A DNA stretch of 64,000 nucleotides from an uncultured Anaerolineae bacterium (GTDB lineage Bacteria; Chloroflexota; Anaerolineae; Aggregatilineales; Phototrophicaceae): contig CALIEB010000011.1 in NCBI GenBank assembly GCA_938022205.1, forward strand, positions 58,709 through 122,708, in the 5' to 3' direction. Shown piece after piece: positions 47,257-55,967 of this stretch. Made by a program: the position numbers and the translations under genes. The first letter of the stretch is position 1, and every line of letters starts with the position of its first letter. The notes beneath the pieces were generated by a model, which had not been told where the DNA came from, did not search any database, and saw nothing but the letters and a program-made list of their open reading frames with translations.

Positions 47257-47636
47257 GACGCGCCTTTTTCTGGCTGGCAGTAGGCGTGATGCTGGGCGGT
47301 GCGGCGGGCTTGTTCATCGGCTGGGTGGTCGCCCCTACCGAGTACATCAACAGCCCGCTACGCGACCTTGCGCCGCGCTTTCGTGAGGATTACTTGCTGA
47401 TGATAGCGCGTGGCTACGCGGTCGAGCGCGACGTGCTGGGGGTTGTCGAACGCCTGCGCCCGTTAGGTATCGACAACGTGCCGCAGTTCGTGCAAGAAGC
47501 CGCCGAGCGGTTCATCACCACCAGCCGCAGCGTGGAAGACATTCGCCTGCTGGTCAACCTTGCCGAAGGGCTGGGGCGGCTTACGCCGCTGATGGAGAAC
47601 TTCCGCGCCCTGAACCCAGTCGGAGGCATGCCGTGA
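47253..47636 (+). CDS. Small single-TM protein of unknown function
   Basis: MRRAFFWLAVGVMLGGAAGLFIGWVVAPTEY...; ATGA overlap with the previous gene. Confidence 0.7.
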   Translation: MRRAFFWLAVGVMLGGAAGLFIGWVVAPTEYINSPLRDLAPRFREDYLLMIARGYAVERDVLGVVERLRPLGIDNVPQFVQEAAERFITTSRSVEDIRLLVNLAEGLGRLTPLMENFRALNPVGGMP

Positions 47637-48559
47637 GCAGCCTGCCGCCCCCGCCGCCGCCCTTCCCGCCGGACACGCTGCCGCTGCGCAGCGAACGCTA
47701 CCGCCGTCCGCGCCGCCTCGTCAACGGTTGGGCGTTGTTTTTCGGCGTGTGCATTGGCTTGGCGTTGGGCTTGTTCTATGCGTGGCAAATTGCCCCCGTG
47801 CAAGAGATCGACACGCTGCCGCGCCAGCTGCGCCCACAAGACAAAGCGCATTACGTCGTGGCGGTCGGTTTGCGCTTCGCCTATGATAGCGACCTCGCGC
47901 GCGCCGTCGAAAGCCTCATTGCGCTTGAGCTTGGCACCGACCCCTTTCAAGCGGTGGCGGACATCGCTTGTGACCTCGCGCGCAGCGGCTACGTCGACAG
48001 CACGGCGGGCGTGCGCGGCGTGCGCGCCCTCAAGACGTTCTATCAGCTGCAAGGCAAGGCCGGATGCGCGGACGTGCTTATCCCTGATGTGAGCAGCCCG
48101 CAGGTTGTGGAAGTCCTTGTGCCAACGCCGACCGCCACGCTGCCGCCGCCACCGAGCAAAACGCCGCTGCCTGCTGACGTAACACCTACTGCTGCTGGCG
48201 TGTTTGTCGTGCCGACGACCCCGCCACAACGCACCTACAGCGGGCGCATTGTCTCAACGTTTTGCGATGTCAACCTCAGCGGCATTATCGAGGTGTTCGT
48301 GCAGCAGGTCGGCGGGCAAGGTGTGGCGGGGCAGACGGTGCGCGTGCGTTGGGACGGCGGTGAAAGCCGCTTTGTCACCGGCTTAAAGCCCGAGCGCGGC
48401 GCGGCTTACGCGGACTTCCAGATGGAAGCAGGGCGCGCTTATACCATTGACATGCCCGCGCAGGCAGACCCGCTGCCCAACCCTATCGAGGCGCGCCCCT
48501 GCACGACCGAGAGCGGCGCGACGGCGGTAACGTCTTACCGCGTGGTGTTTACCCGCTAG
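47633..48559 (+). CDS. Single-TM protein of unknown function, related to the preceding gene
   Basis: VNGWALFFGVCIGLALGLFYAWQIAPVQEIDTLPRQLRPQDKAHYVVAVGLRFAYDSDLARAVESL aligns with the preceding protein. Confidence 0.72.
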   Translation: MSSLPPPPPPFPPDTLPLRSERYRRPRRLVNGWALFFGVCIGLALGLFYAWQIAPVQEIDTLPRQLRPQDKAHYVVAVGLRFAYDSDLARAVESLIALELGTDPFQAVADIACDLARSGYVDSTAGVRGVRALKTFYQLQGKAGCADVLIPDVSSPQVVEVLVPTPTATLPPPPSKTPLPADVTPTAAGVFVVPTTPPQRTYSGRIVSTFCDVNLSGIIEVFVQQVGGQGVAGQTVRVRWDGGESRFVTGLKPERGAAYADFQMEAGRAYTIDMPAQADPLPNPIEARPCTTESGATAVTSYRVVFTR

Positions 48560-48604
48560 CGATTGACGCGGGCAACCGCCCGCCTAGAGCAAAGGTGATG
48601 CGTG

Positions 48605-49921
48605 ATGAACTTTCCCAAAGGCTTTTTGTGGGGAGCTGCCACGAGCAGCTATCAGATTGAGGGGGCGGTGCGTGAAGGTGGGCGCGGCGCGACTATCTGG
48701 GACACGTTTTGCGCCACCGTTGGCAAGGTGGCCAACGGCGACACGGGCGACGTGGCGTGCGACCACTATCACCGCTACCGCGACGACGTGAAGCTCATGC
48801 AGGCGTTGGGCTTGCAGACCTATCGTTTCTCCATTGCGTGGTCGCGCATTTTGCCCGAAGGCGTAGGCAAGGTGAACCCGCAGGGGCTGGACTTTTACAG
48901 CGCGCTGGTCGACACGCTGCTGGAGGCGAACATTGTGCCGATGGTCACGCTGTACCACTGGGACTTGCCGCAGGCGTTGCAAGACAAGGGCGGTTGGGCG
49001 CAGCGCGACACGATGCAAGCCTTTGCCGACTACGCGCACGTCGTGACGCAAAAGCTCGGCGACCGCGTGACGCGCTGGGCGACACATAATGAGCCTTGGG
49101 TGATTGCCGTTTTAGGCAACATGACGGGCGAACACGCGCCGGGCTTGCAAGACCCGCGCATCGCCTTGCAGGTTGCGCACCATCTGCTCGTGTCGCACGG
49201 CATGGCGTTGGATGCCATTCGCGCCAACGTGCGCGGCGCAGAGGCGGGTATCGTCCTCAACCTCAGCCACATCGACCCCGCCAGCGACGCGCTGGGCGAC
49301 CGCGAAGCCGCGCAGCTTTGGGATGGACATTTGAACCGCTGGTTTTTAGACCCACTGTTCAAGGGGACGTACCCCGATGACCTGTGGGCGTTCTACGGCT
49401 TGCTTGCGCCGGAGGTCGGCGCGAACGACATGGCCTACATCGCGCGCCCTGTCGATTTCTTGGGCGTGAACTATTACACGCGCCACGTCATAGGCGCGGG
49501 GCGCGAAACGCCGTTCAACCTGCGGTTCGTGCGCACCAGCAACCCCTACACGGCGATGGATTGGGAAGTTTACCCCGACGGGCTAGAACAGCTGCTGCTG
49601 CGTCTGCACCAAGACTATCGCGCGCCAGCCCTCTACATCACCGAAAATGGCTGCGCCTACGACGACGTGCTAGCGGACGGTGCAGTACAAGACAGCGCGC
49701 GCCGCGATTACCTCGAGGCGCATTTTGCGGCGGCATCGCGGGCGATCGCGGCGGGCGTGCCGCTCAAAGGCTACTACGTCTGGTCGTTGCTGGACAACTT
49801 CGAGTGGGCATGGGGTTACAGCAAACGCTTCGGCATCGTCTACGTGGACTATAAGACGCAGGCGCGCACACCCAAAGCTAGCGCGCTCTGGTACCGCGAT
49901 TTTATTCAAGCGCAGCAGTAA
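48605..49921 (+). CDS. Glycoside hydrolase family 1 (beta-glucosidase-like)
   Basis: FPKGFLWGAATSSYQIEGAV, RFSIAWSRILPEG, WATHNEPWV (acid/base Glu), ALYITENGCAYDD (nucleophile Glu), WSLLDNFEWAWGYSKRFGIVYVDY. Confidence 0.97.
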   Translation: MNFPKGFLWGAATSSYQIEGAVREGGRGATIWDTFCATVGKVANGDTGDVACDHYHRYRDDVKLMQALGLQTYRFSIAWSRILPEGVGKVNPQGLDFYSALVDTLLEANIVPMVTLYHWDLPQALQDKGGWAQRDTMQAFADYAHVVTQKLGDRVTRWATHNEPWVIAVLGNMTGEHAPGLQDPRIALQVAHHLLVSHGMALDAIRANVRGAEAGIVLNLSHIDPASDALGDREAAQLWDGHLNRWFLDPLFKGTYPDDLWAFYGLLAPEVGANDMAYIARPVDFLGVNYYTRHVIGAGRETPFNLRFVRTSNPYTAMDWEVYPDGLEQLLLRLHQDYRAPALYITENGCAYDDVLADGAVQDSARRDYLEAHFAAASRAIAAGVPLKGYYVWSLLDNFEWAWGYSKRFGIVYVDYKTQARTPKASALWYRDFIQAQQ

Positions 49922-50461
49922 CTAAGGGCGCGACGGCACGTGCGCGCGCACACGCTTGAGCAAGCTGTCGTAGTCGGCGTGGCTGCGGTTAGTGAAAGCG
50001 ACCACGCCGCGCAGCCCTTCCCCACACAGATAGCCCGTCAGGCGATACTGCCAATCTGCCCCGCGCAGCACGAGCATGTAGCCTTCGGCGGGACGGTAGC
50101 GGGTGCGTCCGACGAGGGCGCGGCGTTCGGTCTCTTGGTCAGGACGCGGCAATAGCGGATAGGGCTTGAGCGCGTCCACTTGCGCCCAGCCAATGAAGCG
50201 CGCGCGCCCTAAGAACGGACGCACGCACACGCCTTCGTCGGAAATGTCTAGAGGTGGCGTGGCAAAGATGCCCACCAGCACCGGCACGCACAGCAGCAGC
50301 AGCATGAGTGCCGTCAGCACAAACAGCAAGCCGCCCGTCAGCACCGCCAGCAGCACTTGCAGCGGCACCGCCAGCAGCATCACCGCCAGCAGCAGCGACA
50401 ACCCTGCCATGCGCAGGCGATAGCTTTGCGGATGTTTTGGTGGATAGTGGTAGCGTTTCAT
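49922..50461 (-). CDS. Membrane protein of unknown function (two TM segments, PH-like C-terminus)
   Basis: LSLLLAVMLLAVPLQVLLAVLTGGLLFVLTALMLLLLCVPVLVGI followed by a soluble ISDEGVCVRPFLGRARFIGWAQVDAL region. Confidence 0.6.
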   Translation of the reverse strand: MKRYHYPPKHPQSYRLRMAGLSLLLAVMLLAVPLQVLLAVLTGGLLFVLTALMLLLLCVPVLVGIFATPPLDISDEGVCVRPFLGRARFIGWAQVDALKPYPLLPRPDQETERRALVGRTRYRPAEGYMLVLRGADWQYRLTGYLCGEGLRGVVAFTNRSHADYDSLLKRVRAHVPSRP

Positions 50462-50514
50462 GCGCCTATTATGGTGCGCCCGCGCCTACCTGAACAAGGG
50501 CGAGCCGCACACGC

Positions 50515-51522
50515 CTACATCGTCACGATTTTCTTGGCAACGCGCAGCTGGGTTGGGAAGATGGTCAAAAAGTCCGCCAGCTCACGATAGCGCGAGCCGT
50601 GTTCTTGCATATAGCGACGCAACACGCTGACGACAGCGGGCAAGATGGTCATGCCGGAAGCGCGCTTTTCCATCAGCGTGAACGCCTCTGCTTCCAGCTT
50701 GCTCACGTAGTCCTCTAAGTAAATCGCCACCGAGCCGCTGACGATGAGAGCCATAAACTGCATCTCCCACGAGGGGTACTGGGCGTTGAGATGCCCCGTG
50801 ACAGGCAAATCTTTCTGGCGCGCCTCCGCCAACTTATCAGGGTGCTGCTTGAGATAGTCGCGCAACAGCAGCTGGATGTACTGTGCCAACACCGCGCGAT
50901 AAGAGTGGGTGATGTTGGTCTCTTCGTCGTAGGGCCAAGGCGGGCTTTCGCCCCACGCCAGCGGCGGCGGCACGATGCTGATGAGCTGGGTAGGCGTGCG
51001 CACGCCCACTTCCTGCTCGGCGGGATAGCTGATGTTAGGCATAAACACCAGCTCTTCGTGGACTTCGCCAAAAAAGCGTTTGAGAAACGTCTTAAAATGC
51101 ACCGTCTTAAAGATGTTGCGCGACTGCTCTTGTGCGTCCTCCCACGCGCTTTTGTGCTGGTGCAGCGACCAAAAATCGCGCAGCGCGGTCACTTGCAAAA
51201 ACTCATACAGCTGGGCGTTGAAGTCAGCGGGCATCCACAGCGGTGGGTTGGGCGCGGCGAACGTTTGCGGGTCGAACAACAGCACCATGCCAAACAGCGC
51301 GCTCAGGCTGATGTTGTTGTTCAGCAGCCCTTGTAACGCCGTGACAGCGGGGTGTGCGGCGTGTCCGTGGTCGGTCAGGTACTTTTGCGTGGCGCGGGCA
51401 TGAGCGTGGGCGTGGTGGCGTTTGCGCTGCTGAGCGAGCTTGGGGAAGTTTGTCACCGAAAGAGCCGCCGAGAGCAAGCGTACGCGGTCATCAACAGTAA
51501 TCGTCAGAGTGTTTTCGCTCAT
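50515..51522 (-). CDS. Conserved-looking protein of unknown function
   Basis: 335-aa ORF, VDDRVRLLSAALSVTNFPKLAQQRKRHHAHAHARATQKYL N-terminus; no recognised catalytic motif. Confidence 0.65.
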   Translation of the reverse strand: MSENTLTITVDDRVRLLSAALSVTNFPKLAQQRKRHHAHAHARATQKYLTDHGHAAHPAVTALQGLLNNNISLSALFGMVLLFDPQTFAAPNPPLWMPADFNAQLYEFLQVTALRDFWSLHQHKSAWEDAQEQSRNIFKTVHFKTFLKRFFGEVHEELVFMPNISYPAEQEVGVRTPTQLISIVPPPLAWGESPPWPYDEETNITHSYRAVLAQYIQLLLRDYLKQHPDKLAEARQKDLPVTGHLNAQYPSWEMQFMALIVSGSVAIYLEDYVSKLEAEAFTLMEKRASGMTILPAVVSVLRRYMQEHGSRYRELADFLTIFPTQLRVAKKIVTM

Positions 51523-51617
51523 ATGCCGTCCAACGCCGAGAGGATAAAGTCGTCACACGTTCATTGTAAAAGATTGCGCGCAAACGGGCAAGCAATTGGC
51601 GGACTTTTGCGGTTTTG

Positions 51618-53717
51618 CTACCGCCAGCGCGCCGCACTGCCGCCGTCACGGGTAATCACCTGCGCCACTTGCCCATCGCGCGTCACCAGCACCAGCTCAT
51701 CGCGGGCGGTGTCGGGCTGCGTGCTGGTGATGACAAAGTACGCGCCGTCGGGACTAAAGTCCACCGACCAATCGTTGCCGCCGCTGTCATAGACCACGCG
51801 GGGATTGCTGCCGTCGGCGTTCATTATCGCCACCGCGTTGGTCGTGCCGTAGGTGATGTAAGCGATGTGCGCGCCGTCGGGGCTGTAGACCGGCGAAGCG
51901 TCGCGCACGTCGTTCTGTGTCAGCAGCTTCAGCGCGCCGGTCTGCGTGTCATAGCGCGCAATCTCCCACGTGTTAGCGTTGTTGGGGTTGCTGCCGTGCG
52001 TGAACACCAAGTACCGCCCGTCGGGGCTATAAGACGGGTGGGTCTTGCGCTCGGGGCTGCTGTAGACGACCTCCAGCCCTGTGCCATCGCGGCGCACGCG
52101 GTACAGGTCATACGTGCCGTCTTGCCGCGTGTCGCTGCTGAAAACAATCCAATTACCATCGGGCGACCACGACGGAAAGCGGTCGGAGTAGACGTTGCGC
52201 GTCAAGCGGGTGATGCCGCGCCCGTCGCTGGTCATGACGTAAATTTCATCGCTGCCGTCACGGTTGGACTGAAACGCCACCCACTGCCCGTCGGGCGAAA
52301 GCGCGGGGAAACTATCATCTGCTGCGTTCTGCGTGAGCTGCGCCCGTTGCCACGTCGCGAGGTCAAGGCGCATGATGTCGAAGCTCTGGCGGCTGCCGCG
52401 CGGCGCGGCGTACACCAGCGTGCCACTAGCGGCTTGCAAGACAAACGGCAGCACAGGGCGGTCAAGCTGAACAAAGGGCGCGGTGGCTTGGGCGGTCGCC
52501 TCGCGGGTGGCTTGGCGTGCGACGAGCGTTTGCTGGGCGGCACGGCTGGTGGCATCCAACGTGGGCAGCGGCGTGGCGTTAATCACGACAGACGGCGCGG
52601 TGCGCGTCAGCGGCGGCGCGGGCGAAGGACTTTGCGAGGCAGTGGGCGCGGGTAGTGGCGGAAAAATCACGTTGAGCAAAAACAAGCCTGCGATTAGCGT
52701 TAACGTCAACAAGCCACAGCCAAAGGCACTGCCCAGCAAGATACCCATTAGGGCGGTGTTCCTGCGCCGCTTGGGCGGTGCGATGCGGCTGGTGCTTTGC
52801 GGCGTGGGATAGCGCGATGAATAGGGCGGCATGGCTTGCGGCGGATAGGGTGCAGCAGCAGGCGGCGCAGCCTCCGCAAGCGGCACGCCTTGCTCGACAG
52901 CGGCGCGCACCGCTTCAAGCAGCTCGGCGGCAGATTGAAAGCGTTCGTGCGGCTGCTTGCGCAATGCCTTCAAAATCACCGCCTCCAGCGCGGGCGACAG
53001 TGTGGGGTTATAGGCACGAGGGCTAGGCGGCGGCGTGGTGACCTGCATCACAGCAATGCTGTAGGGCGTGTCGCTCTCAAACGGGCGGCGTGCCGTCGCC
53101 ATCTCAAACAGCATCACCCCCAGCGCATATAGGTCACTGCGATGGTCAAGCTCCTTGCCTTGCGCTTGTTCGGGCGACATGTAGCTGGGCGTGCCGACCA
53201 CGCCTTGCGTCGTGATGGTCGTGCCTTTGTCACCCTCGTTAAGGCGCGCGATGCCGAAATCGGTCAGGAACGCGCCGCCCGCCTCGTCCAGCAAAATGTT
53301 GCTGGGTTTAAGGTCGCGGTGCAGCACGCCCTTGCTATGCGCGTAGTCCAACGCGGGGGCAATCTGCGCGAGGATGTGGAGGATGGTGGCAGGGTCGAGC
53401 GCACCGCGTGCCAGCAAGTCGTCCACGCTGCCGTTGGGCAAGTAGCGCATGACGATATAGGGCTGCCCTTCGTGTTCGCCGTAGTCATAGACGGGAACGA
53501 TGTTGCGATGTTCCAGCTGGGTGACGATCTTCACTTCGCGGTTGAACCGCTGTAAATAGGTGTCGTCGTTGAGGAACTGCTGCGGCAGCACTTTCAAAGC
53601 GACCTGCCGCTCGGTGGAATACTGACGCGCGAGGTAGACCTTCGCCATGCCACCCACGCCAATAAGGCGTTCGACATAATAGCCGTTAAAGGTCTTGCCC
53701 AGCAGTTCTTGCGCCAT
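51618..53717 (-). CDS. Serine/threonine protein kinase with TM segment and C-terminal TolB/PD40-type beta-propeller
   Basis: LIGVGGMAKVYLAR, VLHRDLKPSNILLDE, LTDFGIARL, GTPSYMSPEQAQG; TM LIAGLFLLNVIF; repeated ALSPDGQWVAFQSNRDG-type blades. Confidence 0.95.
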   Translation of the reverse strand: MAQELLGKTFNGYYVERLIGVGGMAKVYLARQYSTERQVALKVLPQQFLNDDTYLQRFNREVKIVTQLEHRNIVPVYDYGEHEGQPYIVMRYLPNGSVDDLLARGALDPATILHILAQIAPALDYAHSKGVLHRDLKPSNILLDEAGGAFLTDFGIARLNEGDKGTTITTQGVVGTPSYMSPEQAQGKELDHRSDLYALGVMLFEMATARRPFESDTPYSIAVMQVTTPPPSPRAYNPTLSPALEAVILKALRKQPHERFQSAAELLEAVRAAVEQGVPLAEAAPPAAAPYPPQAMPPYSSRYPTPQSTSRIAPPKRRRNTALMGILLGSAFGCGLLTLTLIAGLFLLNVIFPPLPAPTASQSPSPAPPLTRTAPSVVINATPLPTLDATSRAAQQTLVARQATREATAQATAPFVQLDRPVLPFVLQAASGTLVYAAPRGSRQSFDIMRLDLATWQRAQLTQNAADDSFPALSPDGQWVAFQSNRDGSDEIYVMTSDGRGITRLTRNVYSDRFPSWSPDGNWIVFSSDTRQDGTYDLYRVRRDGTGLEVVYSSPERKTHPSYSPDGRYLVFTHGSNPNNANTWEIARYDTQTGALKLLTQNDVRDASPVYSPDGAHIAYITYGTTNAVAIMNADGSNPRVVYDSGGNDWSVDFSPDGAYFVITSTQPDTARDELVLVTRDGQVAQVITRDGGSAARWR

Positions 53718-53771
53718 CTGTGCCTATCCGTTGCGTGTGCCTGTGCGTCTATTATAGCATCGGCACGGCGG

Positions 53772-54548
53772 TTAGGCGCGCACGTTCAGCTCGTAAATCA
53801 CGCGCAGCCCGTCCAACGTCAATTCAGGCGCGATTTGGTCGATGACGGTCGTATGCGCGCTGAAGAGCGGCGCAAGCCCGCCGGTGGCAATCACGCGCAC
53901 GTCGTCCTCATGCATGGCAGCCTTAAGGCGCGCCACCAAGCCCTCAATCAAGCCGACATAGCCCCAGAAGATGCCGGACTGCATGGCGTGGATGGTGTTG
54001 CGCCCGATGGGGTTGGGTGGCGGCAGCAGGTCGACCTTGTGCAAGCGCGCTGCCCGCGACACCAGCGCATCGTGCGCCACGCCAATGCCTGCGGTAATCG
54101 CGCCACCTGCGTACGCGCCGTCGGCACTGATGATGTCGAACGTGGTGGCGGTGCCAAAGTCAATGACGATGGCGGGACCACCGCCGTACAACGCCACGAC
54201 CGCCGCCGCGTTGACGAGGCGGTCTGCGCCCGCTTGCTCAGGTTGGTCGAGGTCAATGCGCACGCCAAGCTCAACGTTGCTAGTGACAATCAGCGGCTCG
54301 CGCTGCAGGTAGCGCGTCACCAACTCTTTCCAGGCACTGGTAAGCGGTGGCACAACGCTGCCGATAACCACGCCGCTAATGGCTTTGTAGCCCACGTCCG
54401 CGCTGGCAAGAAAGTTGCGCAGCAGCACAGCGTACTCGTCGGGCATCTTGTCGGCGACGGTACGCGCGCGCCACGACAGCCGCCAGCTTTTATCGTGCCA
54501 CAAGCCTAAGTGAATGTTGGTGTTGCCAATATCAACCGCAAGGAGCAT
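53772..54548 (-). CDS. coaX: Type III pantothenate kinase
   Basis: MLLAVDIGNTNIHLGLW, GADRLVNAAA, VIDFGTATTFDIISADGAYAGGAITAGI. Start refined to 54548. Confidence 0.95.
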   Translation of the reverse strand: MLLAVDIGNTNIHLGLWHDKSWRLSWRARTVADKMPDEYAVLLRNFLASADVGYKAISGVVIGSVVPPLTSAWKELVTRYLQREPLIVTSNVELGVRIDLDQPEQAGADRLVNAAAVVALYGGGPAIVIDFGTATTFDIISADGAYAGGAITAGIGVAHDALVSRAARLHKVDLLPPPNPIGRNTIHAMQSGIFWGYVGLIEGLVARLKAAMHEDDVRVIATGGLAPLFSAHTTVIDQIAPELTLDGLRVIYELNVRA

Positions 54549-54642
54549 GGCAGTCGCCCTTTCCCAAACATGCGCAGTAAGCCAAGCCCCCATTTTAGCG
54601 TATTTTGCCGCGCCCTGCACGCGCGAAAAAGTGTCGTTCGCG

Positions 54643-55782
54643 CTAGGTGTCTTGTCCCAGCGGCGGCAGCTGATAGAAGCGGGCGCGCATCTCGTCGACC
54701 GTCAGGATGCCGCGTGCTGCCGCAATCTCTGCCATGCGCTCTTGCGTGTTGCGCGGGCGAATATCTTCAAACTCCGCCACGAGGTCTTCGCCATAAAACG
54801 GCAGCAGTTCCTGCGTGATGCGCTGGGCAACCCGCGCCAGCTTGGGATAGAGCGTGCGCTCGATGAACTGGCGTTCGGCGACGATGGCGTTGGCTTCGGT
54901 GGCGTTCTCGCTCATGATGCCTAACGGGATGCCGAAAATGTGCAAAATCTCGTCGCGCGTGAGCTGCTTGCCACGCAAGAAGTCAAGGTCATTGTGGTTC
55001 AAGCCAACGTTGACCCATTCGACGCTGCCGCCGCGCAAGAAGGCGGTGCGCCGCTGTCCGCTGCCGTAGGCGGCGCGCCACTCGTGCTTGAGGCGGTCGA
55101 AGTCCGCGTCGGGGATAGGGTCACGCACCGCGACAATGCCCGCCGGAATGCCATAGTCGCGCCCGAAGGTGTTGGCATTCCACTGCGACATCGCGCGTTC
55201 GTTCTCCACCGCCAGCCGTGCCGCCGACAACGCCGAAAGCCCGTAGTAGTCGTTGTTGGGATGCCAACGCTTAAAATGCACGACCTCGACATCGTCGAGC
55301 GCGATTTGCACGCCGTCAATCTCATAGAGATAGCCGCGCACGTAGCGGCGCGGGTCGGGTACAATCGTCACGCGGTCGGGGCGCAGCGTCCAAATCTCAC
55401 AGGGCAGCCCCTGCGCGTCGCCCGCAATAAACCAGTAGGCGTTGCCCGTCAGCTCCAGCGCGCCGATGGTCTGTTCAAACAGCTCAAAGCGCGAGGTTGT
55501 CGGGTTGGGGTTGTCCAGCAGCCGCAAGAACGGGTGGTCGCTCAGCTCGACGCGCGCCTGCCCACGTCCTCGATAGAGCTTAAGCGGCACGAGCGCGACC
55601 GCCTCCGCGATGCGGTTGACCGCCACGTAGACATAGGGGGACTGCTGATAGGCGAGCGCGTGGCGTTCTTGCGCGCCAGCCACCAGCGGTGCGAAAGGCG
55701 TATAATGTGCCGCCAGCGCGGGCAAGTGTGGCGCGCTCTGGCGACGCAGGCGTGCCGTCCAACGTTTCAGCGATTGCCACAT
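54643..55782 (-). CDS. HK97 family phage portal protein
   Basis: YVYVAVNRIAEAVALVPLKLYR, HPFLRLLDNPNPTTSRFELFEQTIGALELTGNAYWFI, LRPDRVTIVPD, YYGLSALSAARLAVENERAMSQWNANTFG, LTRDEILHIFGIPLGIMSENATEANAIVAERQFIERTLYPKLARVAQRI; AAGGAG SD. Confidence 0.92.
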   Translation of the reverse strand: MWQSLKRWTARLRRQSAPHLPALAAHYTPFAPLVAGAQERHALAYQQSPYVYVAVNRIAEAVALVPLKLYRGRGQARVELSDHPFLRLLDNPNPTTSRFELFEQTIGALELTGNAYWFIAGDAQGLPCEIWTLRPDRVTIVPDPRRYVRGYLYEIDGVQIALDDVEVVHFKRWHPNNDYYGLSALSAARLAVENERAMSQWNANTFGRDYGIPAGIVAVRDPIPDADFDRLKHEWRAAYGSGQRRTAFLRGGSVEWVNVGLNHNDLDFLRGKQLTRDEILHIFGIPLGIMSENATEANAIVAERQFIERTLYPKLARVAQRITQELLPFYGEDLVAEFEDIRPRNTQERMAEIAAARGILTVDEMRARFYQLPPLGQDT

Positions 55783-55967
55783 GGCGTGTCTCCTTCGGGT
55801 TCGCGCGTGTTTTCTTTCACTATGGTGGCAAACGCGCCGTCACACGCCAACATATGGTGGGTTTCGTGTTAGAAAAACCATAAAGGCAGCTTTTTGACAC
55901 TGTTACAAGTTGTGCTTTTGGCAAATCTATGTTTCACTTAAAGTAGGTCATGTGACGATTCTCTAAC

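Noticed and set aside
53709-54509. 266-aa plus-strand ORF opposite coaX
   Set aside because: Fully antisense to coaX, Arg/His/Ala-rich translation without motifs; typical GC-rich shadow ORF.
42261-55782. Whole 42-56 kb interval as a prophage
   Set aside because: No integrase, capsid, protease, tail, lysis or att-like repeats seen; intervening genes are ordinary bacterial genes in both orientations.
54940-55872. 310-aa plus-strand ORF opposite the portal gene
   Set aside because: Antisense to a clear portal protein; Arg/Val-rich shadow ORF.
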